A stretch of 64,000 nucleotides of DNA. Source: Quadrisphaera sp. DSM 44207 (GTDB lineage: Bacteria; Actinomycetota; Actinomycetes; Actinomycetales; Quadrisphaeraceae). The stretch lies in contig NZ_FNKA01000002.1 of assembly GCF_900101335.1 (NCBI RefSeq), positions 496,001 through 560,000 on the forward strand. Reading direction: 5' to 3'. Positions 42,106-52,132 of this stretch are shown piece by piece. The notes beneath the pieces were generated by a model, which searched no databases, was not told the DNA's origin, and worked only from the letters and a program-made list of their open reading frames with translations. Numbering within the stretch: the first letter of the stretch is position 1; every line of letters starts with the position of its first letter. Both the position numbers and the translations under genes were made by a program.

Positions 42106-44937
42106 TCAGTGGCCGGCCTCGTGCCAGGAGGTGCCGGCGCCCACGGAGACCTCCAGCGGCACCGACAGCTGCGCGGCGCCCGCCATCTGCTGGCGCAGCA
42201 GCGCCCGCACGGCGTCGGACTCGCCCGCCGCCACCTCCACGACCAGCTCGTCGTGCACCTGCAGCAGCACGCGGGAGGCCAGCCCGCCGGCGCTCAGCGC
42301 GCGGTCGACGTCGAGCATCGCGACCTTGATGATGTCCGCGGCCGAGCCCTGGATGGGGGCGTTGAGGGCCATCCGCTCCGCGATCTCGCGGCGCTGGCGG
42401 TTGTCGCTGGTCAGGTCGGGCAGGTAGCGGCGCCGTCCCAGGATGGTCTCGGTGTAGCCGGTGGAGCGGGCCTCCTCCACGACGCCGTGCAGGTAGTCGC
42501 GCACCCGGCCGAAGCGGGCGAAGTAGTCCTCCATCAGGGTGCGGGCCTCCTCTCCGGAGATCCCCAGCTGCCGGGAGAGGCCGAAGGCGCTCAGGCCGTA
42601 CGCCAGCCCGTAGGACATCGCCTTGATCTTCGCCCGCATGTCGGGGGTGACCTGCTCGGGCGGGACGCCGAAGACGCGGGAGCCGACGAAGCGGTGCAGG
42701 TCCTCCCCGGAGCGGAACGCCTCGATGAGACCCTCGTCGCCGGACAGGTGCGCCATGATCCGCATCTCGATCTGGCTGTAGTCGGCGGTCAGCAGCTGCT
42801 CGTAGCCGGGCCCGACGACGAACGCCTCCCGGATCCGGCGGCCCTCCGCCGTCCGGATCGGGATGTTCTGCAGGTTCGGGTCCGTCGAGGACAGGCGGCC
42901 CGTGGCGGCGATGGTCTGCTGGTAGGTGGTGTGGATGCGGCCGTCGTCGGCGACCGCCTTGAGCAGCCCCTCGACGGTCTGGCGCAGCCGGCTGGCGTCG
43001 CGGTGGCGCAGCAGTGCCTCGAGGAACGGGTGCTGGGTGCGGGCGAACAGCTCCGCGAGGGCGTCCGCGTCGGTGGTCCAGCCCGTCTTGGTGCGCTTGG
43101 TCTTCGGCATGCCGAGCTGCTCGAAGAGCACCACCTGCAGCTGCTTGGGCGAGCCGAGGTTGATCTGCTGCCCGTCGATGGCCGCGTAGGCGTCCTCCGC
43201 GGCCGCGGCCACCGCGTCGGCGAACTCCGACTCCAGGGCCTCCAGCCGGTCGACGTCGACGGCGATGCCGACGTCCTCCATCGTCGAGAGCACGCCCACC
43301 AGCGGCAGCTCCAGCTCGTGCAGCAGCTGCTCGCCGCCGTGCTCGCGCACCTGCTGCGCGAGCACGGCGGACAGCTCCAGCACGGCCGCGGCGCGCACCG
43401 CGGCCAGGTCGCCCTCCGCGCTCGCGGCGTCGTCGCCGACCTCGAGGGTCAGCTGCCCGGACGCCGCCACGGGCGAGGCGCCCTCGGCCCGCAGCTCGCG
43501 CTGCAGGTGGCGCACGGCGAGGTCGGCGAGGTCGTAGCTGCGCTGGTCCGGGCGGCACAGGTAGGCCGCCAGCGCGGTGTCGTCGGCCAGGCCGGCCAGG
43601 GGCAGGCCGCGGCCGGCGAGCGCGTGCAGCGGGCCCTTGGCGTCGTGCAGCACCTTGGGCCGCTGCGGGTTGGCCAGCCACGCCGCCAGCGCCGCCTCGG
43701 CGTCGGGCTCGACCTCGCGCAGGTCCACCCACGCGGCCGCGCCGTCGCCCGTCGCCACGGCGAGGCCGCTGGCGTCGCCGCGGCCGCCGGACCAGTGCCC
43801 GAGCACGCAGACGCCCGCGGCGCCCGGGCCGGCGGCGTGCTCGGCGAGCCAGGCGGCCAGGGCCGCACCGGCCGGCCGCTCGGCGACGACCTCGAACCCG
43901 CCCTCGGCCGTCGGCTCGTCGACGGTCAGCGTGGCGAACAGCCGGTCGCGCAGGACGCGGAACTCCAGGCCGTCGAAGACCCGGTGCACCTCCTCGCGGT
44001 CCCACGGCCGCCGCGCCAGGGCGTCGACGGTGACGGGGAGGTCGAGGTCGGCGACGAGCCCGTTCAGCTGCCGGTTGCGCAGCACCTGGTCCAGGTGCCC
44101 GCGCAGGCTGGCGCCCGCCTTGCCGGGCAGCTGGTCGACGGCGGCGACCAGGCCCATCAGGTCACCGTGCGTGGACAGCCACTTGGCGGCCGTCTTCGGC
44201 CCGACCCCGGGCACGCCGGGCAGGTTGTCGCTGCTCTCCCCCACGAGCGCGGCGAGGTCGGGGTAGCGCTCGGGGCGCACGCCGTACTTCTCCTCCACGG
44301 CGTCGGGGGTGATGCGCGCGAGGTCGGAGACGCCCTTGCGGGGGTAGAGCACCGTCACCTGCTCGTCGACGAGCTGGAAGGCGTCGCGGTCGCCGGTGCA
44401 CACGAGCACCTCGAAGCCCTGCGCGCGGGCCTGCCGCACGACGGTGGCGATGACGTCGTCCGCCTCGTAGCCCTCGACCGAGATCACGGGGATGCGCAGC
44501 GCGGCCAGCACCTCCTTGATCAGGGGCACCTGGCCGGCGAACTCGGACGGCGTGCTGGCCCGACCGGCCTTGTACTCCGCGTACGCCTCCGTGCGGAAGG
44601 TCTGGCGGGAGACGTCGAAGGCGACGGCGACGTGGGTGGGCTCCTCGTCGCGCAGGACGTTGATGAGCATGGCCGTGAACCCGTAGACCGCGTTGGTCAC
44701 CTGGCCCGTGGTGGTGGAGAAGTTCTCCGCCGGCAGGGCGAAGAACGCCCGGTACGCCAGGGAGTGCCCGTCGACGAGCAGCAGCCGGGGCCGCTCCCCC
44801 GGCTGCGCGCCGGCCCCCTGGAGATCGGCCCCCGGCTCCGGCAGCGGCTCGTCCTCCAGCTCCGGCGCCAGCTCCGGCAGCGGCCCGGGCTGCTCCGGCA
44901 CGGCGGAGGCGGGCGTGGTGACCGGCGTCGTGCTCAC
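42106..44937 (-). CDS. polA: DNA polymerase I
   Basis: Repair and Okazaki-fragment polymerase. 943 residues from GTG 44937. A 45-residue Pro/Glu-rich head precedes the 5'-3' exonuclease (LLLVDGHSLAYRAFFAL near 52; YEADDVIATV; GESSDNLPGVPGVGPKTAAKWL). The central 3'-5' exonuclease domain lacks the DxE metal motif (CVLGHWSGG at that place), so proofreading is probably absent, as in other actinobacterial PolA. Polymerase motifs A (DYSQIEMRIMAHL, about 720), B (KAMSYGLAYGLSAFGLS) and C (QVHDELVVEV, about 893) are intact. TAGGCT (44945-44950) lies 7 nt before the start, with CTGTCG upstream in DNA-damage-promoter spacing. Confidence 0.97.
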   Translation of the reverse strand: MSTTPVTTPASAVPEQPGPLPELAPELEDEPLPEPGADLQGAGAQPGERPRLLLVDGHSLAYRAFFALPAENFSTTTGQVTNAVYGFTAMLINVLRDEEPTHVAVAFDVSRQTFRTEAYAEYKAGRASTPSEFAGQVPLIKEVLAALRIPVISVEGYEADDVIATVVRQARAQGFEVLVCTGDRDAFQLVDEQVTVLYPRKGVSDLARITPDAVEEKYGVRPERYPDLAALVGESSDNLPGVPGVGPKTAAKWLSTHGDLMGLVAAVDQLPGKAGASLRGHLDQVLRNRQLNGLVADLDLPVTVDALARRPWDREEVHRVFDGLEFRVLRDRLFATLTVDEPTAEGGFEVVAERPAGAALAAWLAEHAAGPGAAGVCVLGHWSGGRGDASGLAVATGDGAAAWVDLREVEPDAEAALAAWLANPQRPKVLHDAKGPLHALAGRGLPLAGLADDTALAAYLCRPDQRSYDLADLAVRHLQRELRAEGASPVAASGQLTLEVGDDAASAEGDLAAVRAAAVLELSAVLAQQVREHGGEQLLHELELPLVGVLSTMEDVGIAVDVDRLEALESEFADAVAAAAEDAYAAIDGQQINLGSPKQLQVVLFEQLGMPKTKRTKTGWTTDADALAELFARTQHPFLEALLRHRDASRLRQTVEGLLKAVADDGRIHTTYQQTIAATGRLSSTDPNLQNIPIRTAEGRRIREAFVVGPGYEQLLTADYSQIEMRIMAHLSGDEGLIEAFRSGEDLHRFVGSRVFGVPPEQVTPDMRAKIKAMSYGLAYGLSAFGLSRQLGISGEEARTLMEDYFARFGRVRDYLHGVVEEARSTGYTETILGRRRYLPDLTSDNRQRREIAERMALNAPIQGSAADIIKVAMLDVDRALSAGGLASRVLLQVHDELVVEVAAGESDAVRALLRQQMAGAAQLSVPLEVSVGAGTSWHEAGH

Positions 44938-44956
44938 GCCTGCCAGCCTAGGGCGC

Positions 44957-45355
44957 ATGGACGACAGCACCCCCGTGCCCGTGGGGGCCCTCGCCGAGCG
45001 GATGGGGATCCGCCTGGTGAGCGCGGACCCGCAGCGACTGGTCGCCACCATGCCGGTCGCGGGCAACACCCAGCCGCACGGCCTGCTGCACGGCGGGGCG
45101 AGCGTCGTGCTCGCCGAGACCCTCGGCTCCCTCGGCGCCGTGCTGCTCGCGGGCCCGGGGCGCACCGCGGTCGGGGTCGACGTCAACGCCACGCACCACC
45201 GGGCGGTGCGCACCGGCGAGGTCACCGCCACCGCGGTGCCCGTGCACGAGGGGCGGACGGCGGTGACCTACGAGGTCGTCGTCACCGACGACGCCGGGCG
45301 GCGCGCGTGCACCGCCCGCATCACCTGCCTGCTGCGCGCCGCCCGGCCGCGCTGA
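44957..45355 (+). CDS. PaaI-like hotdog-fold thioesterase
   Basis: 132-residue hotdog-fold acyl-CoA thioesterase candidate. NTQPHGLLHGGASVVLAETLGS near 41-62 is the family active-site helix region, and VDVNATHHRAV follows. It is typical of the PaaI/MenI (DHNA-CoA or phenylacetyl-CoA thioesterase) group; the true substrate cannot be read from sequence. It starts 19 nt from polA on the opposite strand and its last 35 nt overlap the end of the GNAT gene. Confidence 0.9.
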   Translation: MDDSTPVPVGALAERMGIRLVSADPQRLVATMPVAGNTQPHGLLHGGASVVLAETLGSLGAVLLAGPGRTAVGVDVNATHHRAVRTGEVTATAVPVHEGRTAVTYEVVVTDDAGRRACTARITCLLRAARPR

Positions 45356-46043
45356 GCCGCGCCCCCGGCACCGGCTGCAGGCCCGGGCGCGCCGCCACGG
45401 CCCCGGCCGCGCCCACGGCCACCGGCAGGCCGACGGTCGCCGCCGCGCCGACGGGATCGGCCCCGGGCGTGCCGGCGGGCACGGCCAGCTGGCGGCGGCG
45501 GCGCGCGACGAGCTGGTCCAGGGCCACCCGGCGGCGGCCGTCCTCGTGGTCCCCGGCCAGGCGGGCGCGCAGGCGGCCCGCGGCGACCACGCGCAGCGTG
45601 ACCAGCGGCGCGAAGCCGAGCCGGGCGAAGAAGCGCTGCACCTCGCGGCCGCCGGGCGGCACGACGCAGGCGACCTCCTCGGCGCCCACGCGCTCGGCGG
45701 AGCACACCGCCGCCGCGAGCAGCTGGCGCGCCACACCGCGGTGGCGCCACGCGGGGTGGACGTACAGCTGGTCGACGTGGACGGCGGCGCCCCCGGTCAG
45801 CCCGAGCAGGTCGCCCAGGCGCAGCACCACCACGCCCACGGGGCCGTCGTCCGCGAGCGCCACGTGCACCTCGACGTCCGGGCGGGCGAGCACGGCCTCC
45901 ACCCGCTCGCGAGGGGCGCTGACGACGGCGTGGACGGGCCCGCGCTCGGCGCCGTCCGCGCCGCGGGCGCGCTCGGCGAGCAGGATCACGAGGTCGATGT
46001 CGTCGGCGCCGACCCGGCGCACCTCGACCGTCCGTCGCTTCAT
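45321..46043 (-). CDS. GNAT-family N-acetyltransferase
   Basis: 240-residue protein. Residues 1-150 form a GNAT domain, with LYVHPAWRHRGVARQLLAAAV near 91-111 carrying the acetyl-CoA-binding R-x-x-G-x-A loop, and FFARLGFAPLVTLRV as the last strands. Residues 150-240 are Ala/Gly/Arg-rich without a known domain, and end inside the thioesterase gene. ATG 46043 has GGAGGAGG upstream. The target amine is unknown. Confidence 0.85.
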   Translation of the reverse strand: MKRRTVEVRRVGADDIDLVILLAERARGADGAERGPVHAVVSAPRERVEAVLARPDVEVHVALADDGPVGVVVLRLGDLLGLTGGAAVHVDQLYVHPAWRHRGVARQLLAAAVCSAERVGAEEVACVVPPGGREVQRFFARLGFAPLVTLRVVAAGRLRARLAGDHEDGRRRVALDQLVARRRRQLAVPAGTPGADPVGAAATVGLPVAVGAAGAVAARPGLQPVPGARLSAAGRRAAGR

Positions 46044-46408
46044 GGCCGCGAGCCTCCTCCCGGCGTGCCGGTCGGCTCCGGCGCCGCCGCGAGCGTAGTG
46101 CCTGGGCTCCGCCGCGCACGTCAGGCGCGGCCGTCGGTGAGGTCGTGGCGTGCTCCCCGGCGCGGGCACCGCGCTCGGCGGAGGAGCGGTGCCCGCCGAG
46201 GTCGTCGTCCGGGGGCGCGGGTGGGCTCCTCGCACCCGGTCACCGACCCGGTCACCGCAGGACCCGGAACGGTCACGGCGCGCCCCGGAGGCGCCCAGCA
46301 GGGCGCCACCAGCGCGGACGCCGTGGCTATGCTCCCGCAGCCGGTCCCTCGCCGGGAGGGCGCCCGCCGATCGGCGGCGCCCGGACGACCACCTACGGAG
46401 GTGCCCGC
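46044..46408 (+). promoter_or_regulatory. Intergenic region and leader of the liv operon
   Basis: 365 nt without a gene. TATGCT (46328-46333) is a reasonable -10 for livH; no -35 is clear. The leader contains a hairpin of about 12 bp, GGGCGCCCGCCGA / TCGGCGGCGCCC (46358-46382, one bulged base), 26 nt before the livH start, so it may affect translation. The rest is GC-rich with short inverted repeats and no coding potential that I trust. Confidence 0.4.
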
Positions 46409-47860
46409 GTGCGCAGAGCCGCCGCCAGCGCTCTGGGGACCCTGATCGCCGCCACCGCCCTCCTGCTCGGAGCCGGCGGCGCGGTCGCCGCCCCCGCCGC
46501 GGCCACCCCCGTCGCGGCCGTCCCGCTCCCCGCGGCGGCCGCGACGCCGGGCTCCCCCGCGGAGACCCCGCCGGGCGCCGACCCGTCGGCGTCGCCCGGG
46601 TCCGACCAGGCGCCGGCGGAGTCCGCGCCGCCGGGAGCGGAGCCGGCCGCCGGGACCGCGACCGAGGTGGTGCGGGCCCGCGTGCGCACCGGCGCCGGGG
46701 AGGACCTCGCCGGCGTCGCGGTCAGCGTCGAGCAGGACGGCCAGGAGGTGGCCGCCGGCGAGACGGACGCGCAGGGCACCGCGGACCTGCCGGTCCCCGC
46801 GCCCGGCGACTACGAGGTGCTGCTCGACGTCGACGCCCTGCCGGACGCCGCAGCCGACCTGCAGCCGCGGCAGAACCCCATCACCACCACGGTCGAGGCC
46901 GGGCAGACGCGCACGGTCGCGTTCCGCCTCGAGGAGGCCGGCGCCGCGGCCGGCGCGGAGGCCGCCGGCGGCAGCACCCGGGTGCTGCAGCTGGTCGCGA
47001 ACGGGCTGCGCTTCGGCCTCGTGGTCGCCCTGGCGGCGATCGGCCTGTCGCTGATCTTCGGCACCACGGGGCTGACGAACTTCGCGCACAGCGAGCTGAT
47101 CACCTTCGGGGCGCTGACGACGTACCTCTTCAACGTCGTCGCGGGGCTGCCGGTGCTGCTCGCCGCGGTGCTCGGCATCGCGGTCAGCGGGGCCTTCGGA
47201 TGGCTCAACGACCGCGGCCTGTGGCAGCCCCTGCGGCGGCGCGGCACGGGCCTGATCGCCATGATGATCGTCTCCATCGGCCTGTCGCTGTTCCTGCGCT
47301 ACCTGTTCCTGTTCCTCTTCGGCGGCGACTCGGCCAACTACGTCGGCTTCCAGGGGCAGGCCGGCGTCGACCTGCTCGGCCTCGGCCTGGTGCGGCTGCG
47401 GCCCGTCGACGTGGTGAGCATGGCCGTCTCCGCGGTCGTGCTCGTCGTCGTCGCCCTCGCCCTGCTGCGCACGCGCCTGGGCAAGGCCACGCGCGCCGTC
47501 TCCGACAACCCGGCGCTGGCCTCGGCGTCCGGCATCGACGTCGACCGCGTGATCCGCACGGTCTGGATCGTCGGCGCCGCCCTGGCAGGCCTGTCCGGCA
47601 TCATGCTCGGCCTCCAGCAGGGCCTGAGCTTCCAGATGGGCTTCCAGATCCTGCTGCTCGTCTTCGCCGCGGTCACCCTCGGCGGCCTCGGCACGGCGTT
47701 CGGGGCGATCCTCGGCAGCATCGTCGTCGGCGTCTTCGTCGAGGTCAGCACCCTCGTGGTGCCCACCGAGCTGCGCAACGTCGGCGCGCTCGCCATCCTG
47801 ATCATCATCCTGCTCGTGCGGCCCCAGGGCATCCTCGGCCGCGCCCAGCGGGTCGGCTGA
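46409..47860 (+). CDS. livH: Branched-chain amino acid ABC transporter permease (LivH) with extracytoplasmic N-terminal domain
   Basis: Inner-membrane permease of a HAAT-type importer. 483 residues from GTG 46409 (GGAGGTG upstream). Residues 1-33 resemble a signal peptide; 35-80 are Pro/Ala/Ser-rich; 85-170 look like a carboxypeptidase-regulatory/Ig-like beta-sandwich (VRARVRTGAGEDLAGVAVSV, ETDAQGTADLPVPAPGDYEV). The LivH core starts near 190 (LQLVANGLRFGLVVALAAIGLSL..GLTNFAHSELITFGA), with eight helices, and ends LLVRPQGILGR. The extra domain would face outside and might contact the binding protein; E. coli LivH lacks it. Confidence 0.92.
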   Translation: MRRAAASALGTLIAATALLLGAGGAVAAPAAATPVAAVPLPAAAATPGSPAETPPGADPSASPGSDQAPAESAPPGAEPAAGTATEVVRARVRTGAGEDLAGVAVSVEQDGQEVAAGETDAQGTADLPVPAPGDYEVLLDVDALPDAAADLQPRQNPITTTVEAGQTRTVAFRLEEAGAAAGAEAAGGSTRVLQLVANGLRFGLVVALAAIGLSLIFGTTGLTNFAHSELITFGALTTYLFNVVAGLPVLLAAVLGIAVSGAFGWLNDRGLWQPLRRRGTGLIAMMIVSIGLSLFLRYLFLFLFGGDSANYVGFQGQAGVDLLGLGLVRLRPVDVVSMAVSAVVLVVVALALLRTRLGKATRAVSDNPALASASGIDVDRVIRTVWIVGAALAGLSGIMLGLQQGLSFQMGFQILLLVFAAVTLGGLGTAFGAILGSIVVGVFVEVSTLVVPTELRNVGALAILIIILLVRPQGILGRAQRVG

Positions 47861-47875
47861 GGAAGGGGTCCGCCC

Positions 47876-48868
47876 GTGGACTGGGGATCGATCCTCTCCA
47901 ACGCCGTCGGCGCCGCCGTGGGGCTCGACACCGTCATCTACGCCCTCGCCGCGATCGGCCTGAACATCCAGTTCGGGTACGCCGGCCTGCTGAACTTCGG
48001 CCAGTCGGCCTTCGCCGCCATCGGCGCCTACGGCATCGCGACCATGGTCTCGGTGGCCGGGCTGCCGCTGTGGGTCGGCGTCGGGGCCGGCATCGCCGGC
48101 GCCGTCCTGTTCGCGCTGCTGCTCGGCGTGCCCACCCTGCGGCTGCGCGCCGACTACCTCGCCATCGCCACGATCGCGGCCGCCGAGATCGTGCGCCTGG
48201 TGGCCCGCTCGAACACGATGACGGAGTACACGGGCGGCTCCAACGGCCTCACGGCGTTCGCGGAGGGCTTCTACGCCCTCAACCCGCTCCCCCCCGGCAG
48301 CTACGGGTTCGGGCCGTTCACCTACACCGAGCGGTCCGCGTGGATCCTCCTCGTCGGCTGGGCGCTGGTCGCGCTCGCCTCCCTGCTCACCTGGCTGCTC
48401 ATGCGCAGCCCGTGGGGGCGGGTCTTGAAGGGCATCCGCGAGGACGAGGACGCCGTGCGCGCGCTCGGCAAGAACGTCTACGCCTACAAGCTGCAGGCCC
48501 TCGTCCTCGGCGGCGTCGTCGGGGCGCTCGCGGGCTTCGTCTTCGCCCTCGGGCGCGCCGCGGTGCAGCCGGACAACTACGGCACCGCGTTCACCTTCTT
48601 CATGTACACGGTGCTGCTGCTCGGCGGCGCCGCCCGCGTGCTGGGCCCCGTCGTCGGGGCGGCGGTCTTCTGGGTCGTCCTGTCGCTGACCGAGAACGTG
48701 CTCATCGGGCTCATCGGCTCCGGCGTCGTCCCCGAGTCCCTGCTCACGACGTCCCAGGTCGGCCAGGTGCGCTTCATGCTCGTGGGCCTGGCCCTCATGC
48801 TGCTCATGATCTTCCGACCGCAAGGCATCTTCGGCGACCGCAAGGAGCTGGCGATCGATGCTCGCTGA
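47876..48868 (+). CDS. livM: Branched-chain amino acid ABC transporter permease (LivM)
   Basis: Second permease subunit, 330 residues, eight to ten helices: IQFGYAGLLNFGQSAFAAIGAYG near 31, and LRADYLAIATIAAAEIVRL near 90, both family signatures; the coupling-loop GRVLKGIREDEDAVRALGKN lies near 181. GTG start with GAAGGGG upstream. Its end overlaps the livG start by 11 nt. Confidence 0.95.
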   Translation: MDWGSILSNAVGAAVGLDTVIYALAAIGLNIQFGYAGLLNFGQSAFAAIGAYGIATMVSVAGLPLWVGVGAGIAGAVLFALLLGVPTLRLRADYLAIATIAAAEIVRLVARSNTMTEYTGGSNGLTAFAEGFYALNPLPPGSYGFGPFTYTERSAWILLVGWALVALASLLTWLLMRSPWGRVLKGIREDEDAVRALGKNVYAYKLQALVLGGVVGALAGFVFALGRAAVQPDNYGTAFTFFMYTVLLLGGAARVLGPVVGAAVFWVVLSLTENVLIGLIGSGVVPESLLTTSQVGQVRFMLVGLALMLLMIFRPQGIFGDRKELAIDAR

Positions 48869-49804
48869 CCCGCCCCACACCGCGGCGTCCTCCACCCCCG
48901 CCAAGGACGCCGCCACGCGCGCCCTGGCCGACGTCCCGCGCGTGCCCGGGGCCCCCAAGCCCGACCCGATCCTCGTCGCCGACGGCGTCGTTCGGCGCTT
49001 CGGCGGCCTCACCGCCGTCGACGTCGCCCACGTGGAGGTCCAGCGGGGCGCGATCACCGCCCTGATCGGCCCCAACGGCGCCGGCAAGACGACGTTCTTC
49101 AACCTGCTTACCGGCTTCGACCGCCCGGACGCCGGCACGTGGACCTTCGAGGGCAGCGACCTCGCGCGCGTGCCCGCGCACAAGGTCGCCCGCCGCGGCA
49201 TGGTCCGCACCTTCCAGCTCACCAAGGCGCTCTCGCGCATGAGCGTGCTGCAGAACATGCTCCTCGGCGCCTCCGGGCAGCGCGGGGAGAGCCTGCTGCG
49301 GGCCCTGGTGCCGGGCGCCTGGCGCTCCCAGGAGCGGGCCAACACCGAGCGCGCCCACGAGCTGCTGCGCCGCTTCAAGCTCGACGCGAAGGCCGACGAC
49401 TTCGCCGGCAGCCTCTCCGGCGGCCAGCGCAAGCTGCTGGAGATGGCGCGCGCCCTGATGAGCTCCCCGCAGATGGTCATGCTCGACGAGCCCATGGCCG
49501 GGGTGAACCCCGCGCTGACGCAGTCGCTGCTCGGGCACGTGAAGGACCTGCGCGAGCAGGGCATGACCGTGCTCTTCGTCGAGCACGACATGGACATGGT
49601 CCGCGACATCTCGGACTGGGTCGTCGTCATGGCGCAGGGCACCGTCGTCGCCGAGGGCCCCCCGGACGCCGTCATGGCCGACCCGGCCGTCATCGACGCC
49701 TACCTGGGCAGCCACCACGACGCGCCGCTGACCGAGGAGGACGAGCGCGCCCAGCTCGCCGAGGTCGAGCGCGCCGTCGAGGCCGAGATCGAGGGAGAGC
49801 ACCG

Positions 49805-49808
<4 letters not shown>
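48858..49808 (+). CDS. livG: Branched-chain amino acid ABC transporter ATP-binding protein (LivG)
   Basis: Cytosolic ATPase, 316 residues. Walker A GPNGAGKTT near 71-79, signature LSGGQRKLLEMARAL near 187, Walker B MVMLDEPMAGVNP and H-loop EHDMDMV. The first 35 residues and the acidic last 25 are extensions beyond the usual LivG. ATG overlaps livM by 11 nt; its stop overlaps livF by 4 nt. Confidence 0.95.
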
Positions 49809-50584
<776 letters not shown>

Positions 50585-50620
50585 CGCGCGCGCGGCCCAC
50601 CGGGCCGGGCGCAGGACGAC

Positions 50621-50654
50621 GGAGGGCGCCACCCGGTCCCGGGTGACGCCCTCC
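50621..50654. terminator. Bidirectional hairpin between livF and livK
   Basis: Sixteen-bp stem with one mismatch, GGAGGGCGCCACCCGG / CCGGGTGACGCCCTCC, loop TC, in the 87-nt gap between convergent genes. Confidence 0.8.
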
Positions 50655-50671
50655 GCGCTCGAGCGGAGCGG

Positions 50672-51964
50672 TCAGCCCAGCGAGCCCTCGCGGTACTCGA
50701 TGTTGCTGTACATGTTGTCGGGGCCGTACTGGTAGATCCCGATCGTCGCGCGCGTCGGATCGCCGTTCTCGTCGAACTCGACCGGGCCGGAGAAGCCGTT
50801 GTAGTCGATGTCCTCACCGGCGTCGAGCAGGCCCGCGCACTCCTCGTACGAGGTGCACGCGGTGCCCTCGCGGCTGACGCCCTGCAGCTCCGCGGCGATC
50901 GCCGTGCCGGCGTCGGAGCCCGCGACATTGGCCGCCAGCCCGATCAGCACGGTCGCGTCGTAGGCCTCGGGGGCGTACTCGAAGCCGTTCAGCGCCGGGT
51001 CCACCTCCTTGAGGCGGGCCTGGAACTCCGCGGACGTCGCCGAGCCCGGCAGGGTGCCCTTGACGCCCTCGAGCGTGCCGGGGGCGAACTCCTCGCCGTA
51101 GTTCGACAGGTTGCCGTCGACGAAGTAGGTCGGCAGGTCCTGCGGGCCGGAGCCCTGGGCGACGAGCGCGTTGACGATCCGGACCGTCTGGTCGAAGCCG
51201 ATGACGACCAGGGCCTCCGGCTGCGCCGCGAGGACCTCGGAGACCTCCGCGTCGAAGGTCGGCGCGTCGGGGTTGAAGACGACGTTCGCCACGACCGAGC
51301 CGCCGCCGGCCTCCACCGAGGAGGTGATGTTCTCCGCCAGCCCCGAGCCGTACGGGTCGTCGATCGTCAGCAGCGCCACGTCGAGGTGGCCGTCGCTGAC
51401 CACCAGGTCCCCCATCACGCGGCCCTGCAGGACGTCGGACGGCGCGGTGCGGAAGTACAGGCCGTCGTCCTCGTAGTCGGTGAAGACCGGCGAGGTGTTG
51501 GCCGGGCTGAACTGGACGACGCCGGCGCCGGTGATGGCGTCGATGACGGTCTGGGAGACCCCGGAGGACGCCGCGCCGACGATCGCGTCGGCGTTCGCGC
51601 CCAGCAGGCGCTGCACCGTCTGGGAGGCGATGTCGGTGGTGGCGTCACCGGAGTCGCCCTCGACGTACCCGACGTCCTGGCCGTTGAAGCCGCCGGCGGC
51701 GTTGATGTCGGAGATGGCCAGCTCGACGCCGGCGAACTCCGGCGGACCGAGGAAGGCGAGGCTGCCGGTCTGCGGCAGCAGCGAGCCGATGGTCAGGACG
51801 CCGTCGCCGGTGTTCTGCTCGGCCGGGGCGCTGCTGCTGCTGCCGCTCTCGGACGCGCTGGGCTCCGCCGCCGTCTCCTCGCCGCCGCCACCGCACGCGG
51901 TGAGCGCGAGACCGGCGACGCCGAGGACCGCGACCGCGCGCGCACCGCGCAGAGGTCCGTTCAT
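50672..51964 (-). CDS. livK: ABC transporter substrate-binding lipoprotein (LivK-like)
   Basis: Extracellular binding protein of the type 1 periplasmic (Leu/Ile/Val-BP) fold. 430 residues: lipoprotein signal with lipobox LTAC at about 21-24, a Ser/Glu-rich tether to about 50, then TIGSLLPQTGSLAFLGPPEFAGVELA and DINAAGGFNGQDV, both family marks. It very probably serves the LivHMGF importer next door, yet lies on the opposite strand at the operon's end with its own leader, so its dose is set independently. Confidence 0.92.
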   Translation of the reverse strand: MNGPLRGARAVAVLGVAGLALTACGGGGEETAAEPSASESGSSSSAPAEQNTGDGVLTIGSLLPQTGSLAFLGPPEFAGVELAISDINAAGGFNGQDVGYVEGDSGDATTDIASQTVQRLLGANADAIVGAASSGVSQTVIDAITGAGVVQFSPANTSPVFTDYEDDGLYFRTAPSDVLQGRVMGDLVVSDGHLDVALLTIDDPYGSGLAENITSSVEAGGGSVVANVVFNPDAPTFDAEVSEVLAAQPEALVVIGFDQTVRIVNALVAQGSGPQDLPTYFVDGNLSNYGEEFAPGTLEGVKGTLPGSATSAEFQARLKEVDPALNGFEYAPEAYDATVLIGLAANVAGSDAGTAIAAELQGVSREGTACTSYEECAGLLDAGEDIDYNGFSGPVEFDENGDPTRATIGIYQYGPDNMYSNIEYREGSLG

Positions 51965-51987
51965 GGGGTCTCCTCCGTTGGGGACTC

Positions 51988-52029
51988 GGCGCAGGAGACT
52001 CCTGCGCCGCTCAGGGTGGGGGGAACCTA
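51988..52029 (-). promoter_or_regulatory. livK promoter and palindromic leader element
   Basis: Minus-strand -10 candidate TAGGTT (52024-52029) gives a leader of about 50 nt. In it lies a perfect 10-bp-arm palindrome, GGCGCAGGAG-A-CTCCTGCGCC (51988-52008), 24 nt before the start codon. It may be an operator or an RNA structure. No -35 seen. Confidence 0.45.
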
Positions 52030-52132
52030 ACCGGCCGCGGCGCGGGCGCGGACACCCGAGGGACGGTCGTTGTGGAGTCGTGACCTGCGAGGACCCGGCG
52101 CGCCACCGTGGATCACGACGGGTGACGGACCG

